From Omphiscola glabra (taxonomy: Eukaryota; Mollusca; Gastropoda; Lymnaeidae): DNA of 64,000 nucleotides. Each line of letters starts with the position of its first letter. The first letter of the stretch is position 1. The notes beneath the pieces are model-generated. The model was not told the origin of the DNA and ran no database searches. It saw only the letters and a program-made list of their open reading frames with translations. A program made the translations under genes and the position numbers. Shown here one piece after another: positions 45,198 to 56,189 of the stretch. The DNA lies in NCBI GenBank assembly GCA_964017045.1, contig OZ024809.1, forward strand, positions 31,331,354-31,395,353, given 5' to 3'.

Positions 45198-45778
45198 ATT
45201 AAGACATCCTTCTATCAATAAGACATCCTTCTATCAATAAGACATCCTTCTATCAAAAAGACATCCTTCTATCAATAAGACATCCTTATATCAATAAGAC
45301 ATCCTTCTATCAATAAGACATCCTTCTATCAATAAGACATCCTTCTATCAATAAGACATCCTTCTATCAATAAGACATCCTTCTATCAATAAGACATCGT
45401 TCTATCAATGAGACATCCTTCTATCAATAAGACATCCTTCTATCAATGAGACATCCTTCTATCAATGAGACATCCTTCTATCAATGAGACATCCTTCTAT
45501 CAATGAGACATCCTTCTATCAATGAGACACCCTTCTAGCAATGAGACACCCTTCTATCAATGAGACACCCTTCTATCGAAGAGACATCCTTCTATCCATG
45601 AGACATCCTTCTATCAATAAGACATCCTTCTATCAATAAGACAACCTTCTATCAATAAGACATCCTTCTATCAATAAGACATCCTTCTATCAATAAGACA
45701 TCCTTCTATCAATAGACATCTTTCTATCAATAAGACATCCTTCTATCAATAAGACATCCTTCTATCAATAAGACATCG
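45198..45778. repeat. 19 bp minisatellite, ~30 copies
   Basis: The unit is AAGACATCCTTCTATCAAT. A central block (about 45410-45600) has GAGACA in place of AAGACA and further substitutions, flanked on both sides by uniform AAGACA units. Confidence 0.95.
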
Positions 45779-45889
45779 TTGTTTGGCAGCACGTTTCTGT
45801 CTGTTTGCTGACGCGTCATTTGATCGTCCAATGAACAGAGAAACTGATTTTTTAAACTCACACAAACGGCTTTATTTTATAATTTTCGT

Positions 45890-46190
45890 AAAAGGGGAAA
45901 TTTAGAACCCCCCTCCCCCCCCCCCCCCCGCCAGAAACAGAGAGGAAATTTAAAATCCCCCCAACTGTAACAGAAAGGAGATTTTGAATTCCACCTGATA
46001 CAAAAGTAAGATTTAGAGCGCAACTTGGGGTCATAAGGAAGATTTTGAGTCCCATCTGGGCCTGAAATGGAGATTTAGAATCCCACCTTGGATAGGAAGG
46101 GAGATTTAAGCTCCTTACTGACACGGGAAGTGAGAATTAAAGTCTCACCTAGGACTGAAAGGGAAATATAGAGTCCCATCTAGGACAGGT
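45890..46190. repeat. Degenerate ~35 bp repeat, ~8 copies
   Basis: Copies of GGGAGATTTAGAATCCCACC with variable linkers, strongly diverged and therefore old. A poly-C run lies at about 45909-45929. Confidence 0.7.
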
Positions 46191-47111
46191 GTTACATATT
46201 TCAGAGATAAACCAAGACATAGAAGAATACAGAACATTGTGAATGGACTTCAGGATCAACAGAATTTTAAAAATAAAAAAAATTATTGGATGTATTAATT
46301 TGTTATGTTACCAACATTTACGCCAAACAATAAAGTTTTATCTTGAGGATGTTACCAGCGACATTAATTCAAAACATTGGTTTTAATTGAAGATACTTTG
46401 TAATAACAATTTTCTATTTCTTTGGATCAATAAAAGCATCTTATCTGATCTCTTCTCTTATTATTTAGAGTCACTAAAAGAAGAAAAAAATGAATTCTGA
46501 TAACTCACCCACGACTCGTGTAACTCCCCCTTTTTATAGCTCCGTTTTTTTAAAATAAATTCCAGAAATATCAACACAACTCTGAAGATGAGTGAGACAA
46601 CTTGCGACTCCGTGGACTTAGACTCTGAGGGCCTATCAGTGACTGACATTAGTAACATTATCGACTTGTGTTTATCGGGTATCAAGTGCCTAACAAATAA
46701 GTGATGTTAAGTTTTTATTTTAAAATTATTTTGTTTTGTTATCCTTGATTTTTGACACTTTTCTTACCACTGTGTTGGTTTCTTTCGTGTGGGTTTATGC
46801 TCGCCGTTAGAATCCTCAAACGCTACGCTACGGAAGATCTGCAAAACACACTCCGATTTATGTCTATCTGGTATTTCGGACTTGAGATGGCTCAATTTAT
46901 GAAGCAGACGTGAACAGAACTACATTGATACCCGGCTATAACGCGACATCTTAAAGAAAGGGATCGTGACTCGGCTCCAAAATTTGATATATTCCTTCGT
47001 GAATGAATTTTTTTTTTCAACGTAAATGAAAATAATGGTTTAAAATATATATTCCCTTATAACTCAATCATGAATCTAAAACTAGTCCATCTTTGACTGT
47101 GAATAGTGCAA
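46191..47111. other. Spacer, no gene seen
   Basis: Unique AT-rich DNA apart from the retroposon-like tail at 46421-46470. The minus-strand frame at 46461-46685 has no supporting context. Confidence 0.5.
46421..46470 (+). mobile_element. Possible retroposon tail, copy 2
   Basis: TTTGGATCAATAAAAGCATC then TTATCTGATCTCTTCTCTTA, matching the 40714 copy in order and strand. Confidence 0.35.
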
Positions 47112-47551
47112 TGGCCATGTTATAGCAGGGCTTGGGTGTGCACCCATGTTATAATGGGGCTTGGATGTGCGCCCATGTTATAGCGGGGCTTAGATGTGCA
47201 CCCATGTTATAGTGGGGTGTGGGTGTGCACCCATGTTATAGTGGGGCTTGGATGTGCACCCATGTTATAATGGGGCTTGGATGTGCACCCATGTCATAGC
47301 AGGGCTTGGGTGTGCACCCATGTTATAGCGGGGTTTGGGTGTGCACCCATGTTATGGCGGGGTTTGGGTGTGCACCCATGTTATAGCGGGGTTTGGGTGT
47401 GCACCCATGTTATAGCGGGGTTTGGGTGTGCACCCATGTTATAGCGGGGTTTGGGTGTGCACCCATGTTATAGCGGGGTTTGGGTGTGCACCCATGTTAT
47501 AGCGGGGTTTGGGTGTGCACCCATGTTATAGCGGGGTTTGGGTGTGCACCC
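47112..47551. repeat. 29 bp minisatellite, 15 copies
   Basis: The unit contains GTGTGCACCCATGTTATAGC plus GGGGTTTGG. The left half has TTGGATG variants and the right half is almost uniform, a gradient of homogenisation. Confidence 0.95.
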
Positions 47552-48438
47552 ATAACTTGATCACTCATACTAAATGTTTGAGATTAATTTAACAATAAAG
47601 TTGCAAGAAATCTCAGAACGAAACACTTCTGTATCGCCTCAAGTACGCTTCTCATAATTACATCTCATAAGACATAAAGACCCACACTTTTACTGATAAG
47701 TATCGCTATCTTCATTAGTCAACCACAACAATAGCAACTGCAACAATAGCAACTGCAACAATAGCATCCAAAGCATGATGAAAAAATGACAGCTATTATT
47801 AACACAATATGAAATATGACAAGAATCATTCAGGCGTTCTGGAGGAGCCCTGACAAAGTTCACGTTTTTCCTATAAAAGTCTTTACCAAAATTTTTTACA
47901 GTAAACCACCGAGTTTTCATTGATTAGAAAAAGAAAGTATCTATCTTACCGTAATCACAATCCTGATTTCATCAGTTTCTTCAAAAGTTCCATTGAAAAA
48001 AAAATTAAACACCCACAACTAGTCACGTGTGTATAAGAAGATCCAACATGGCCGCGTGCCCCGCAATAATCAAGCTTGAATTGAACAATGAGCAAAAAGA
48101 TTTTGACCAAAGTACTCCTTCAGTAAGAAATCTCTGTACAAACAGCCGCCAAGCCAATCTCGCGATGCCTCGTTCACTGCCGCTGGTAATGGATTCATCC
48201 CCCCCCCAACCCCCGATATGGGCTGCTCACGGCGCCTCCCAGCGTGCGCTTAATCCTCGCGACAGATCACTTTCACAAGCGTTTACATTCATAAAAGTGA
48301 TCGGCACACTACAGCAGATCTACAAAATAGACTCGTGTCTTTTTTTATGACCAGGCCCATTAAAATTGTGCATCCTTATTTAAGAACAAAAAATATTAGA
48401 AATACCGCCACGAAACAAAGTTTGTGTTGTCCTGGTAC
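47552..48438. other. Spacer with promoter-like segment
   Basis: Unique DNA. Three CAACAATAGCAACTG units lie at 47725-47766. A CpG-rich segment at 48012-48270 is annotated separately. Confidence 0.5.
48012..48270 (+). promoter_or_regulatory. Candidate CpG-rich promoter-like segment
   Basis: An E-box with a TATA-like string (TCACGTGTGTATAAGAAG) is followed 8 bp later by AACATGGCCGCG, which resembles a YY1 site. CpG-dense DNA with CTCGCGATG and CCTCGCGAC follows. The surroundings are AT-rich and CpG-poor. No following exon with coding character was identified (the frame at 48027-48350 lacks motifs), so this is only a candidate. Confidence 0.25.
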
Positions 48439-48737
48439 CGTATCCGGAAATGTGATCGAAAGAAATTTCGTTGACGGAAAATTGATCGACGGAAATTTGA
48501 TCGAACGGAAATTTGGTCGAATCTTTATTTTAGTTTATACGTTACAATTGTGCGCCAAATTTCTTTTTCAACGCATTATTTTGTTTTACTATAAAGTATA
48601 GTGCGTTCAAAAAGAAATTTGACGAAAATTTTAACGTCTGAACTGAAAAAAAGATTCGACCAAATTTCCGTTCAATCAAATTTCCGTCGATCAATTTTCC
48701 GTCGACGAAATTTCTTTCGATCAAATTTCCGGTAACC
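48439..48737 (+). mobile_element. Foldback MITE copy 4, MULE-like
   Basis: A 299-bp palindrome starting CGTATCCGGAAATGTGATCG and ending CGATCAAATTTCCGGTAACC. It is flanked by perfect 9-bp repeats TCCTGGTAC at 48430-48438 and 48738-48746. It is collinear with copy 1 over its whole length, including the AAATTTCGTTGACGG arm and the TTTTGTTTTACTATAAAG centre. Confidence 0.9.
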
Positions 48738-48769
48738 TCCTGGTACGTGTAGGAGATTTCTGCATTTTG

Positions 48770-49030
48770 GCTCCAAACTAAACATGAGATACGGACACAA
48801 TGATTTAGACTCCAAATCTAGACAAGACACACTGACACAATTATTTACACTCCAACTCTAGACAAGACACACCGACACAAGGATTTAGACTCCAAATATA
48901 GACAAGACACAACGACACGGTGATTTAACTCCAAATCTAGACAAGACACGCTTACACTCTCCAAATCTGGTCATGATCCATTGACACAATGATTTAGACT
49001 CCAAATCTGGTCATGACACACCGAGACAAA
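48770..49030. repeat. 40 bp minisatellite, ~6 copies
   Basis: The unit contains GACTCCAAATCTAGACAAGA and CACACCGACACAA. Moderately diverged with one shortened unit. Confidence 0.85.
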
Positions 49031-49177
49031 TGACTTCCACTGATTGCAGCAGATGTGTTGTTTCACGGACTAAGTGTGATACAGACACGAGAGTTAAATG
49101 TCAAGGTCATGGAATCGCGAGCGATTGTTGGGATAGTAAATAGGTCACGTGATCCGCTGTAATCAAATAATAGAAAA

Positions 49178-49430
49178 TGATATCTCAAGGTCGTGTGCTC
49201 ATGTCCCAAATTCGTGTGCTCATGTCTCAAGGTCGTGTGCTCATGTCCCAAAGGCGTGTGCTCATGTCTCAAGGTCGTTTGCTCGTGTCTCAAGGTCGTG
49301 TGCTCATGTATCAAGGTCGTGTGCTCATGTCTCAAGGTCGTGTGCTCATGTCTCAAGGTCGTGTGCTCATGTCTCAAGGTCGTGTGCTCGTGTCTCAAGG
49401 TCGTGTGCTCATCTCTTAAGGTCGTGTGCA
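49178..49430. repeat. 21 bp minisatellite, 12 copies
   Basis: The unit is CATGTCTCAAGGTCGTGTGC plus T. Open in several frames because of the period. Confidence 0.95.
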
Positions 49431-49521
49431 CTAGTGGACTGGAAATGCTCAGACGATGCAAACTAAATAGGCGAAGTGATCTATTCAAATGACATAGTTC
49501 GAAAATGGATGTCCCAATTGT

Positions 49522-49742
49522 GTCCTTGTCCCAAGGACGTGTTGGTCCTTGTCCCAAAGACGTGTGGGTCCATGTGCCAAGGACGTATGGGTCCATGTCA
49601 CATGACGTTTGTGTCCATGTCCGAAAAGACGTTTGGGTCCATGTCACTGGACGTTTGTGTCAAAGTCCCAAGTACGTGTGGCTCCTTTGCCCCAAGTACG
49701 TGTGGGTCCATGTCCCAAGTACGTGTGGGTCCATGTTCCAAG
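49522..49742. repeat. ~23 bp minisatellite, ~9 copies
   Basis: The unit contains GTCCATGTCCCAAGTACGTG plus TGG, with indels. It lies about 90 bp from the preceding array and is related only by the ATGTCCCAA string. Confidence 0.85.
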
Positions 49743-49892
49743 AATCTAGGTCTATTGGTTGAAAGCTGCGTGGCTGTATTAAAATGACCGTGAAATATAC
49801 TTGGTATAAGAGGCAATAAAACTGTTTATATGTGGGGATATACACTGAGTATGAGTGGGAATCTATACTAGGTATTAATGTTAATATCTAAT

Positions 49893-50165
49893 TGCCTGAC
49901 ATCTAACAGGCTGACATCTAACAGCCTGACATCTAACAGCCTGACATCTAACAGTCTAACATCTAATTGTCTGACATCTGACAGTGTGACATCTAACAGC
50001 CTGACATCTAACAGTATGACATCTAACAGCCTGACATCTAACAGTCTGACATCTAACAGCCTGACATCTAACAGTCTGACATCTAATAGCCTGACATCTA
50101 GCAGCCTGACATCTAACAGTCTGACATCTAGCAGCCTGACATCAAAAAGCCTGTCATCTGCCTGA
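49893..50165. repeat. 15 bp minisatellite, ~18 copies
   Basis: The unit is CTGACATCTAACAGC. CAGC and CAGT endings alternate in much of the array, giving a 30-bp dimer. Confidence 0.95.
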
Positions 50166-50348
50166 CATTTAAGGCTAGATCATGTCATGTAACTCAGCTA
50201 TAACAAAACATGATGCCAATGAGCAGGTCATGAGTTTAGGTCATATAATGGCCTCAAAGTTTGAGGGAAAGGAATGTAAATACCAATCAACTGTCACAAC
50301 TTGGATCAACTCTATTTAACAAGTCTCTGTCACAAATTTACTACATAA

Positions 50349-50525
50349 CTAAGGGGGTTACTATCACAAAGGGGGTTACTATCTTAAGGGGGTAAATATC
50401 ATAAGTCGAAAACTATCTTCTCAAGTTAGTTTATTATCACAGGGGGTTAGTTTCACAAGGGGGTTACTATCACAAAGGGGGTTACTATCACAAAGTGGTT
50501 ACTATCACAAAGGTGTTACTATCAC
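50349..50525. repeat. 18 bp repeat, ~8 copies
   Basis: The unit is AGGGGGTTACTATCACAA with a diverged middle section. Confidence 0.85.
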
Positions 50526-50551
50526 TATTGATTCCAGACCATCTCCGAGTA

Positions 50552-50805
50552 ACCTAGTCTATTCCCACCTCTGCTCTTTCACCTAGTCTATCCCCACCTC
50601 AGCTTTGTCACATAGTCTTAACCCACCTCTGCTCTCTTACCTAGTCTTAACCCACCTCAGCCTTCTCACCTAGTCTTAACCCACCTCAGCCTTCTCATCT
50701 AGTCTTAAGCCACCTCAGCTTTGTCACCTAGTCTTAAACCACCTCAGCTTTGTCACCTAGTCTTAAGCCACCTCAGCTTTGTCACCTAGTCTTAAGCCAC
50801 CTCTA
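50552..50805. repeat. ~29 bp minisatellite, ~9 copies
   Basis: The unit contains CACCTAGTCTTAACCCACCT plus CAGCTTTGT. The first copies are diverged. Confidence 0.9.
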
Positions 50806-51600
50806 ATTTTCACAGACATTAAGAGCGCCTTTAATACATTTTTCTTTAGCCATTTAAATCATTGCTTGTAAGTCCACAAATACAACATCGACACAGCGCA
50901 CTACAGAGATTCTTTTACATATGTTGAATAATAACTTAAGTTTAACTGCTAATCGTTATTTGAGAGGCTGACGCTTAACTTCATCTTAGAGACCATGTCT
51001 TCCGTTTGTCTGCGAGGGTCTCGTACCAGAACCGAAATTACTGTCATAGTAACCTATTTATTTGCATTTCTACGCACTGCTGCTCTCGGGGTTATTCGAT
51101 TACCAGGCAGACGATCCTGGGCAGATCGGGTTGACCCACCCAATGAACGGCGCGAAGCAAGAAGGTCCATCGACCCGTTGGGGGGAAACAATTTGTATCT
51201 TGCAAATTGGACGTTTGTTTAAGGAAAACCGCGGACTGTGAGTTAGTCAGTGTAAGGTGGTCACAGTTGGGGCGGCAGGGGTGGTGTTGAGTTGGACAGA
51301 TTGGGGGTGGCGGGGGCGGTGTTCGTAATGAATGATACTCTGTTCGTCATGGAAAGGTGTTTAGATTAACTCATGGAGTTATAAGTTAGTAGGTGTCAAT
51401 GTCAGCTTGGAGGTGACTGGAAGGGATTGGAGGTGATCGGAGGTAGTCAGAATGTTCAAAAATGGTTGAGTGATACAAATTATGTTAGTACTATAGGGAT
51501 CGGTGGTTTGATGTCAATGTTTTCGGAACCATTGGGATGCAATTAATTAATTACTTAGCAATAAGAAGGCGTCTCTTACAATCTATCTATACTAAAAACC
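50806..51600. other. Spacer, no gene seen
   Basis: Unique DNA. The 75-codon plus-strand frame at 50995-51222 is arginine-rich with a hydrophobic stretch but has no start context or splice support. G-rich doublets (GGTGGCGGGGGCGGTGTT) occur near 51260-51325. Confidence 0.45.
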
Positions 51601-51770
51601 GACAGCATGACACTCCAGCACTAAAGAATGACAGAATGACCTTTTAGCACAAACCACCGACATAATGACCTTTTAGAACTAAACACCGACAGAATGACCT
51701 TTTAGAACTAAACACCGACAGAATGACAATCCAGCACAAAGGACCGAACATAACGAACTTTAAGCACTAA
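51601..51770. repeat. ~29 bp repeat, ~5 copies
   Basis: Copies of ACCGACAGAATGACCTTTTA plus GAACTAAAC. It appears ancestral to the following 27-bp array, with which it shares ACAGAATGAC and ACTAAACAC. Confidence 0.85.
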
Positions 51771-51775
51771 ACTAG

Positions 51776-52180
51776 CACTAAACACTGACAGAATGACACC
51801 AGAACTAAACACTGACAGAAAGACACCAGAACTAAACACTGACAGAATGACACCAGAACTAAACACTGACAGAAAGAAACCAGAACTAAACACTGACAGA
51901 ATGACACCAGAGCTAAACACTGACAGAATGACACCAGAACTAAACACTGACATAATGACACCAGAACTAAACACTGACAGAATGACACCAGAACAAAACA
52001 CTGCCAGAAAGACACCAGAACTAAACACTGACAGAAAGACACCAGAACCAAACACTGACAGAAAGACACCAGATCTAAACACTGAAAGAAAGACACCAGA
52101 ACTAAACACTGACAGAATGACACCAGAACTAAACACTGACAGAATGACACCAGAACAAAACACTGACAGAAAGACGCCAT
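51776..52180. repeat. 27 bp minisatellite, 15 copies
   Basis: The unit contains ACTGACAGAATGACACCAGA plus ACTAAAC. Open frames on both strands arise from the period. Confidence 0.95.
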
Positions 52181-53487
52181 ATTATTAAATTTCACTACGA
52201 AAAAAAAAAGGGCGGCCACTATTGTTATACTTCTTCACATCCGAACAAAGGGAGGCGATAATTAATATCCTCCTTAACTACCAAAAACCAGGGAGGTGAC
52301 TGTTACAAGTTGGTTTTAACAACCTGGGTTTTTGAGAGTATGACGGAGCTGGAGCCTGGAGCTCTGGAGAAGGAACTTTTTTCCCCGGAGTTGGAGCCTT
52401 GAGCTCTGGAGAAGGGCTTTTTTCGCAGGAATTTTTAAAAATAATAACTGATCCAAGCTTTAAAATTTCTAATAAAAACATAATACGTTCATTAACACAG
52501 GAACACTCAAACACACTCATGCACCTACACATACATATATGTATAAATATATGTACTAGAAATAACTCGTGAAAAAAACACGGAGACGCAAAACCACACA
52601 CGCCCCCGCCCTGCTCAGACTCCTCCCCTTCTTTTATTTGAGAGCCTTCAGCGCCCTCGATGGCACTGCGCTTCCATGATTTTCCACGTGTTATTTCTAC
52701 GTCTAAAATGTTAAGTATTTCTATCGTGTTCTAGTCACTCTAATTTTAGTTTTGCTTGGGTCAAATCTAATGAAAAGACTCCACTATTCATATAAGCTTT
52801 TTTGTATAGCCTAAACATGGCGGTAACGTCAGTGACGTCACTGAGGTGATAACTCTCTCCCTCGATTTGCAATCAAAGTAAAGAAAAGGAAAAAATAGCT
52901 ACACTTCTTAGCGATAATCCCAGAAGGCGATTGAAAGGGCAGAGAACTCGACCCGACCCCATCCAGCTACCGGCAGGGGCGTGGTTAATCCCGTGATCAT
53001 CTGCTTATGTGAATTCGTTTAAGGGACTGAAGGGGGAGAAAACAAGGAGACCGGGGGGGGGGGGGGTGTTGGTGCGCAGTCCGATTCGTTGTGCTAACAC
53101 CCCGGCGTGTAAATGGCCGCAACACCTTTTAACACTGAAACAATAACACGTGTTATTTCATGCATTAAAGGGAAATGCTGATGGATTTTACAGTAAAGGT
53201 TGGAGTGGGAATTCGGAATGGCACACACGGACTTCCACGATTTGTGGGGGAGGTGGGGAATGTGTGGAAACGTATTTGAAATTGAGACAGTCTTTGTAAT
53301 TATGTAATCAAAGAAAAAAGGGGGGGGGGGTAACTGGAATCAGATACGAAAAAGATATGCGAAATTTATTGCAATTTATTTTTAGACTCTTTGGATAGAT
53401 CCATGTGTGACGTCATCTCTGGAGTAAAAGGAATATCACTTGTGGAGATCTAAGTCTAAAAATGAATTAAGATCTCACTGTTTGATT
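52181..53487. other. Spacer with CRE palindrome and poly-G run
   Basis: Unique DNA. A CTGGAGCCTGGAGCTCTGGA-type duplication occurs around 52340-52430. A 14-bp palindrome CAGTGACGTCACTG lies at 52830-52843. A G run lies at about 53050-53067. No gene recognised. Confidence 0.45.
52811..52860 (+). promoter_or_regulatory. Candidate CRE/YY1-like cluster
   Basis: AAACATGGCGGTAACG resembles a YY1 core. It is followed at once by CAGTGACGTCACTG, a perfect palindrome centred on the CREB/ATF site. The two sites lie within 30 bp in a region free of tandem repeats. No adjacent transcript start or exon is evident. Confidence 0.25.
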
Positions 53488-53587
53488 TTGATCTTTTCAA
53501 GATCTGTGGAAGATCACCTTCGATTCAAGAATCACAAGTCTGATTACCTTGAACTAGAATATGTTAATATTCATTCTCAATCAATGT
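53488..53587. repeat. Dispersed repeat, uninterrupted copy
   Basis: About 100 bp, TTGATCTTTTCAAGATCTGT to ATTCATTCTCAATCAATGT, recurs at 58835-59532 about 90% alike. There it is split by a 583-bp insertion. This copy therefore serves as the empty site. Its start contains the inverted repeat GATCTT-TTC-AAGATC. Confidence 0.85.
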
Positions 53588-53607
53588 TGTGTTTAAACTT
53601 ACAATTG

Positions 53608-53670
53608 TAGATACTGGCAGGTATTTTATAGATACTGGCAGGTAATTTATAGATAGTGTCAGGTAATTTA
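53608..53670. repeat. ~21 bp repeat, 3 copies
   Basis: Three units of TAGATACTGGCAGGTATTTT type. Confidence 0.8.
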
Positions 53671-53760
53671 TTTTGATTTTTTAACAAACACAAATTACAA
53701 TTTAATGTGCACACATTTTTTAAATCTTTTTTTTTGATCAGTCATCTGCAAGTTACGGAT

Positions 53761-53912
53761 AATGATTTATGATGTACACATACTGGGTGATTTATGATGT
53801 ACACAAACTGGGTGATTTATGATGTACACAAACTGGGTGATTTATGATGTACACAAACTGGGTGATTTATGATGTACACAAACTGGGTGATTTATGATGT
53901 ACACAAACTGGG
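53761..53912. repeat. 25 bp minisatellite, 6 copies
   Basis: The unit contains TGATTTATGATGTACACAAA plus CTGGG. Almost exact copies. Confidence 0.95.
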
Positions 53913-53987
53913 TTCTCCTTAACGTATCTTATGTTGTACGAGACATAAGTGCAAAAGAAACTACCTAATTTTTGGACAAAACAGATT

Positions 53988-54178
53988 TACACAAAAGACA
54001 TAGTTTATGTTGTGTACGAGATGTACAAGATGATAACAATTAATGAGTTCACAAAGACATAGCTTATGTTGTGTAAGAGATGTACAAGATGATAACAATT
54101 AATGAGTTCACAAAGACATAGCTTATGTTGTGTAAGAGATGTACAAGATGATAGCAATTAATGAGTTCACAAAGACAT
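53988..54178. repeat. 59 bp minisatellite, ~3 copies
   Basis: The unit contains CACAAAGACATAGCTTATGT and GATGTACAAGATGATAACAA. Confidence 0.9.
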
Positions 54179-54792
54179 GATTAGGTTTATTGAAAGACTT
54201 TAGTACACAAAAATTCCTAATATTGTACAATATTTTACTTTTTTGTTGTAAAAGATACGAGTCACAAAGCACACAAGTTGTGTTTAAATACAACAGATTA
54301 TGCTCAGTTTTGTACAAGAAATATTTACACCAGTGCATGCCTAGAGTTGTACAAAAGATGAGTACACCAGAGCATGTGGGGAGTGTGTTGGGGGATATCT
54401 ATTCAAATGTAGAAAATACCAAAAATTGAGATGAATTTTTTTCGATCATATTTTCGAGTTTGTATCCGTCATCAGCAATTTACGATAAAATATTGATAAA
54501 AACTCTAACTTTGATTTTCGTCGGGTATTTTATCTGCGTTCAAATATTTGATTTCTCGTAGAATGATCTCAAACTTAGTCGATACTCCGATGTAATAAGA
54601 TCATTTAGCCAAACACATTCTTAACCTGTGGAGGACATATGAGCTGGACTTAACTTCAGGCTAAAGTATTCATCTAAAGTAAATTCGGAGAGAACATTGG
54701 AATATATAGCCGGGGGTGTGTGTGGGGGGGGGGGGGGGGTTGATGGGTATGGAGGGGTTGAAATTAAAAAGTCATGGCTCAAATATTGGGGA
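54179..54792. other. Spacer with poly-G run
   Basis: AT-rich unique DNA with overlapping frames on both strands (54123-54429) that share no protein signature. A G run at about 54724-54739 precedes the next array. Confidence 0.5.
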
Positions 54793-55215
54793 GGGGAAAA
54801 CAATGAATTTTAGGGGACTGGGATGTGGGTGGGGTGGAGAGAGTGGGGTATGGGTTGGTGGTGACAGGGGGGAGTGAGGTGTATGTCGTGAGGAGAGAGT
54901 GTCGTGCTGGTGGAGTGGAGTGAGTAGGGTGTGGGTTTGGTGGTGACAGAGGGAGTGGGGTGTGGGTGGGATGGAGTTTGTGGGGTGTGGGTGGGGTGGA
55001 GTGAGGGGGGTGTTGGTAGGGTGGTGACAGGAGGAGTGCGGTGTGGGTGGTGTGGTGACAAGAAAGTGGGGTGTGGATGGGGTGGTGACACGGTGGAGTG
55101 GGGTGTGGGTGGTGACAAGGGGAGTGGGGTGTAGGTGGTGTTGTGACAAGGGGAGTGAGATGTAGGTGGTGTGGTGACAAGGGGAGTGGGTTGTGGGTGT
55201 GGTGATGAGAGACGC
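54793..55215. repeat. ~31 bp G-rich minisatellite
   Basis: The unit contains GGGGAGTGGGGTGTGGGTGG plus TGTGGTGACAA, with many variants. Strong G-over-C strand skew and repeated GGG or GGGG triplets make it a G-quadruplex candidate. Confidence 0.85.
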
Positions 55216-56115
55216 TCCGAAAACATAGTAACCATAATTTTATTGTTTGTGATACTTCAAAGTAAATATTTCTAATGGGAAAGTTGTACATACAAATTAT
55301 ATAGCACGTAAAGGGAAATACATGTTTCACTAAACTATGTCATGTCCACCTTGTTAACTTTGTGTAGTTAAATAAATAGAAATACAATTTACTGTCCCAT
55401 ATTTCTACGGACTTCAAGAGAGTATTTCAATGGCCGCTTTCTAAAGAACAAATATCGCATTTTCAAATGTGAATAACTAGCAAAGAAAAGATTGTGGTAC
55501 AAATAACAAGATAATAAGACAATGTAATGTGACAAAGGACAATGTCATGGGAAAAATCAGGTAAACAGTTATATATTGCAACAGACCTGTTCTTGAAATA
55601 AGTCCATTACAAGCTTGCCGTAGTCCTTTTCATGCCCAGGTGTAGCTTATTTGTAGTTTACTGTAGTCCTTGTCTCGCCCCGGTTTAGCTAGTGTGTAGC
55701 ACGCATGCGCCAATGTAGATGTGAATGAAAAGGTAACAATTCAAGTTTTCAAAACGATTCCTCCCTCCACGGGTCACAATAACCCGTAACGTGACCTGCT
55801 GGTGATGTCAGGGTATTAGATTTTCCACCTGAGCAGAAGTCAGCTTACGTCACAATGAGACCTTCTTCTCAATGGTTTTTGTCATGTTTCCAGCGACCAT
55901 TGAATTACTACACAACATTTGACTGATGCTCGGGTGCGATCCAACCAATCAGCTACTTCAAACACAAGTCATGGAGAAAATAGTTCTTATTGTGTGGACA
56001 TGACATGAAAGATTTTCGAACCCTTACGAGGCATTTATGTCCACAGAATCCGGATTCCAAAGGCAGAGCATGACCTGAAGAATGGACCCTGCTCCCAGCA
56101 TCACGAGCAGAAGTG
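55216..56115. other. Upstream region of the His-rich gene
   Basis: About 900 bp with no tandem repeats, directly before a TATA box. Visible sites include CGCATGCGCCAA (NRF1-like, about 55702), CTTACGTCACAAT (CRE-like, about 55843) and AACCAATCAG (CCAAT box, about 55943). These positions fit a proximal promoter, but the site matches are short. Confidence 0.4.
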
Positions 56116-56123
56116 TATAAAAA
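56116..56123 (+). promoter_or_regulatory. TATA box of the His-rich peptide gene
   Basis: TATAAAAA follows AAGTG. About 30 bp downstream is CTCACTTC, an initiator-like start near 56148. The position agrees with the donor site at 56190 and the downstream coding exon. Confidence 0.6.
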
Positions 56124-56147
56124 CTTGCGACTTGATGGCAATGGTAC

Positions 56148-56189
56148 TCACTTCACTTTCCAAACTTGTCAAGGTACACCAGCCGTCAG
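56148..56189 (+). other. Predicted non-coding exon 1
   Basis: About 42 bp from the presumed start site to CCGTCAG, then the donor GTAAAT at 56190. It contains no ATG, so it would not disturb translation of exon 2. The start is inferred from TATA spacing. Confidence 0.5.

Noticed and set aside
50995..51222. A 75-codon plus-strand frame with a hydrophobic stretch and arginine-rich tail.
   Set aside because: No recognisable domain, no convincing promoter, splice or poly(A) context. Its length is within chance for 64 kb.
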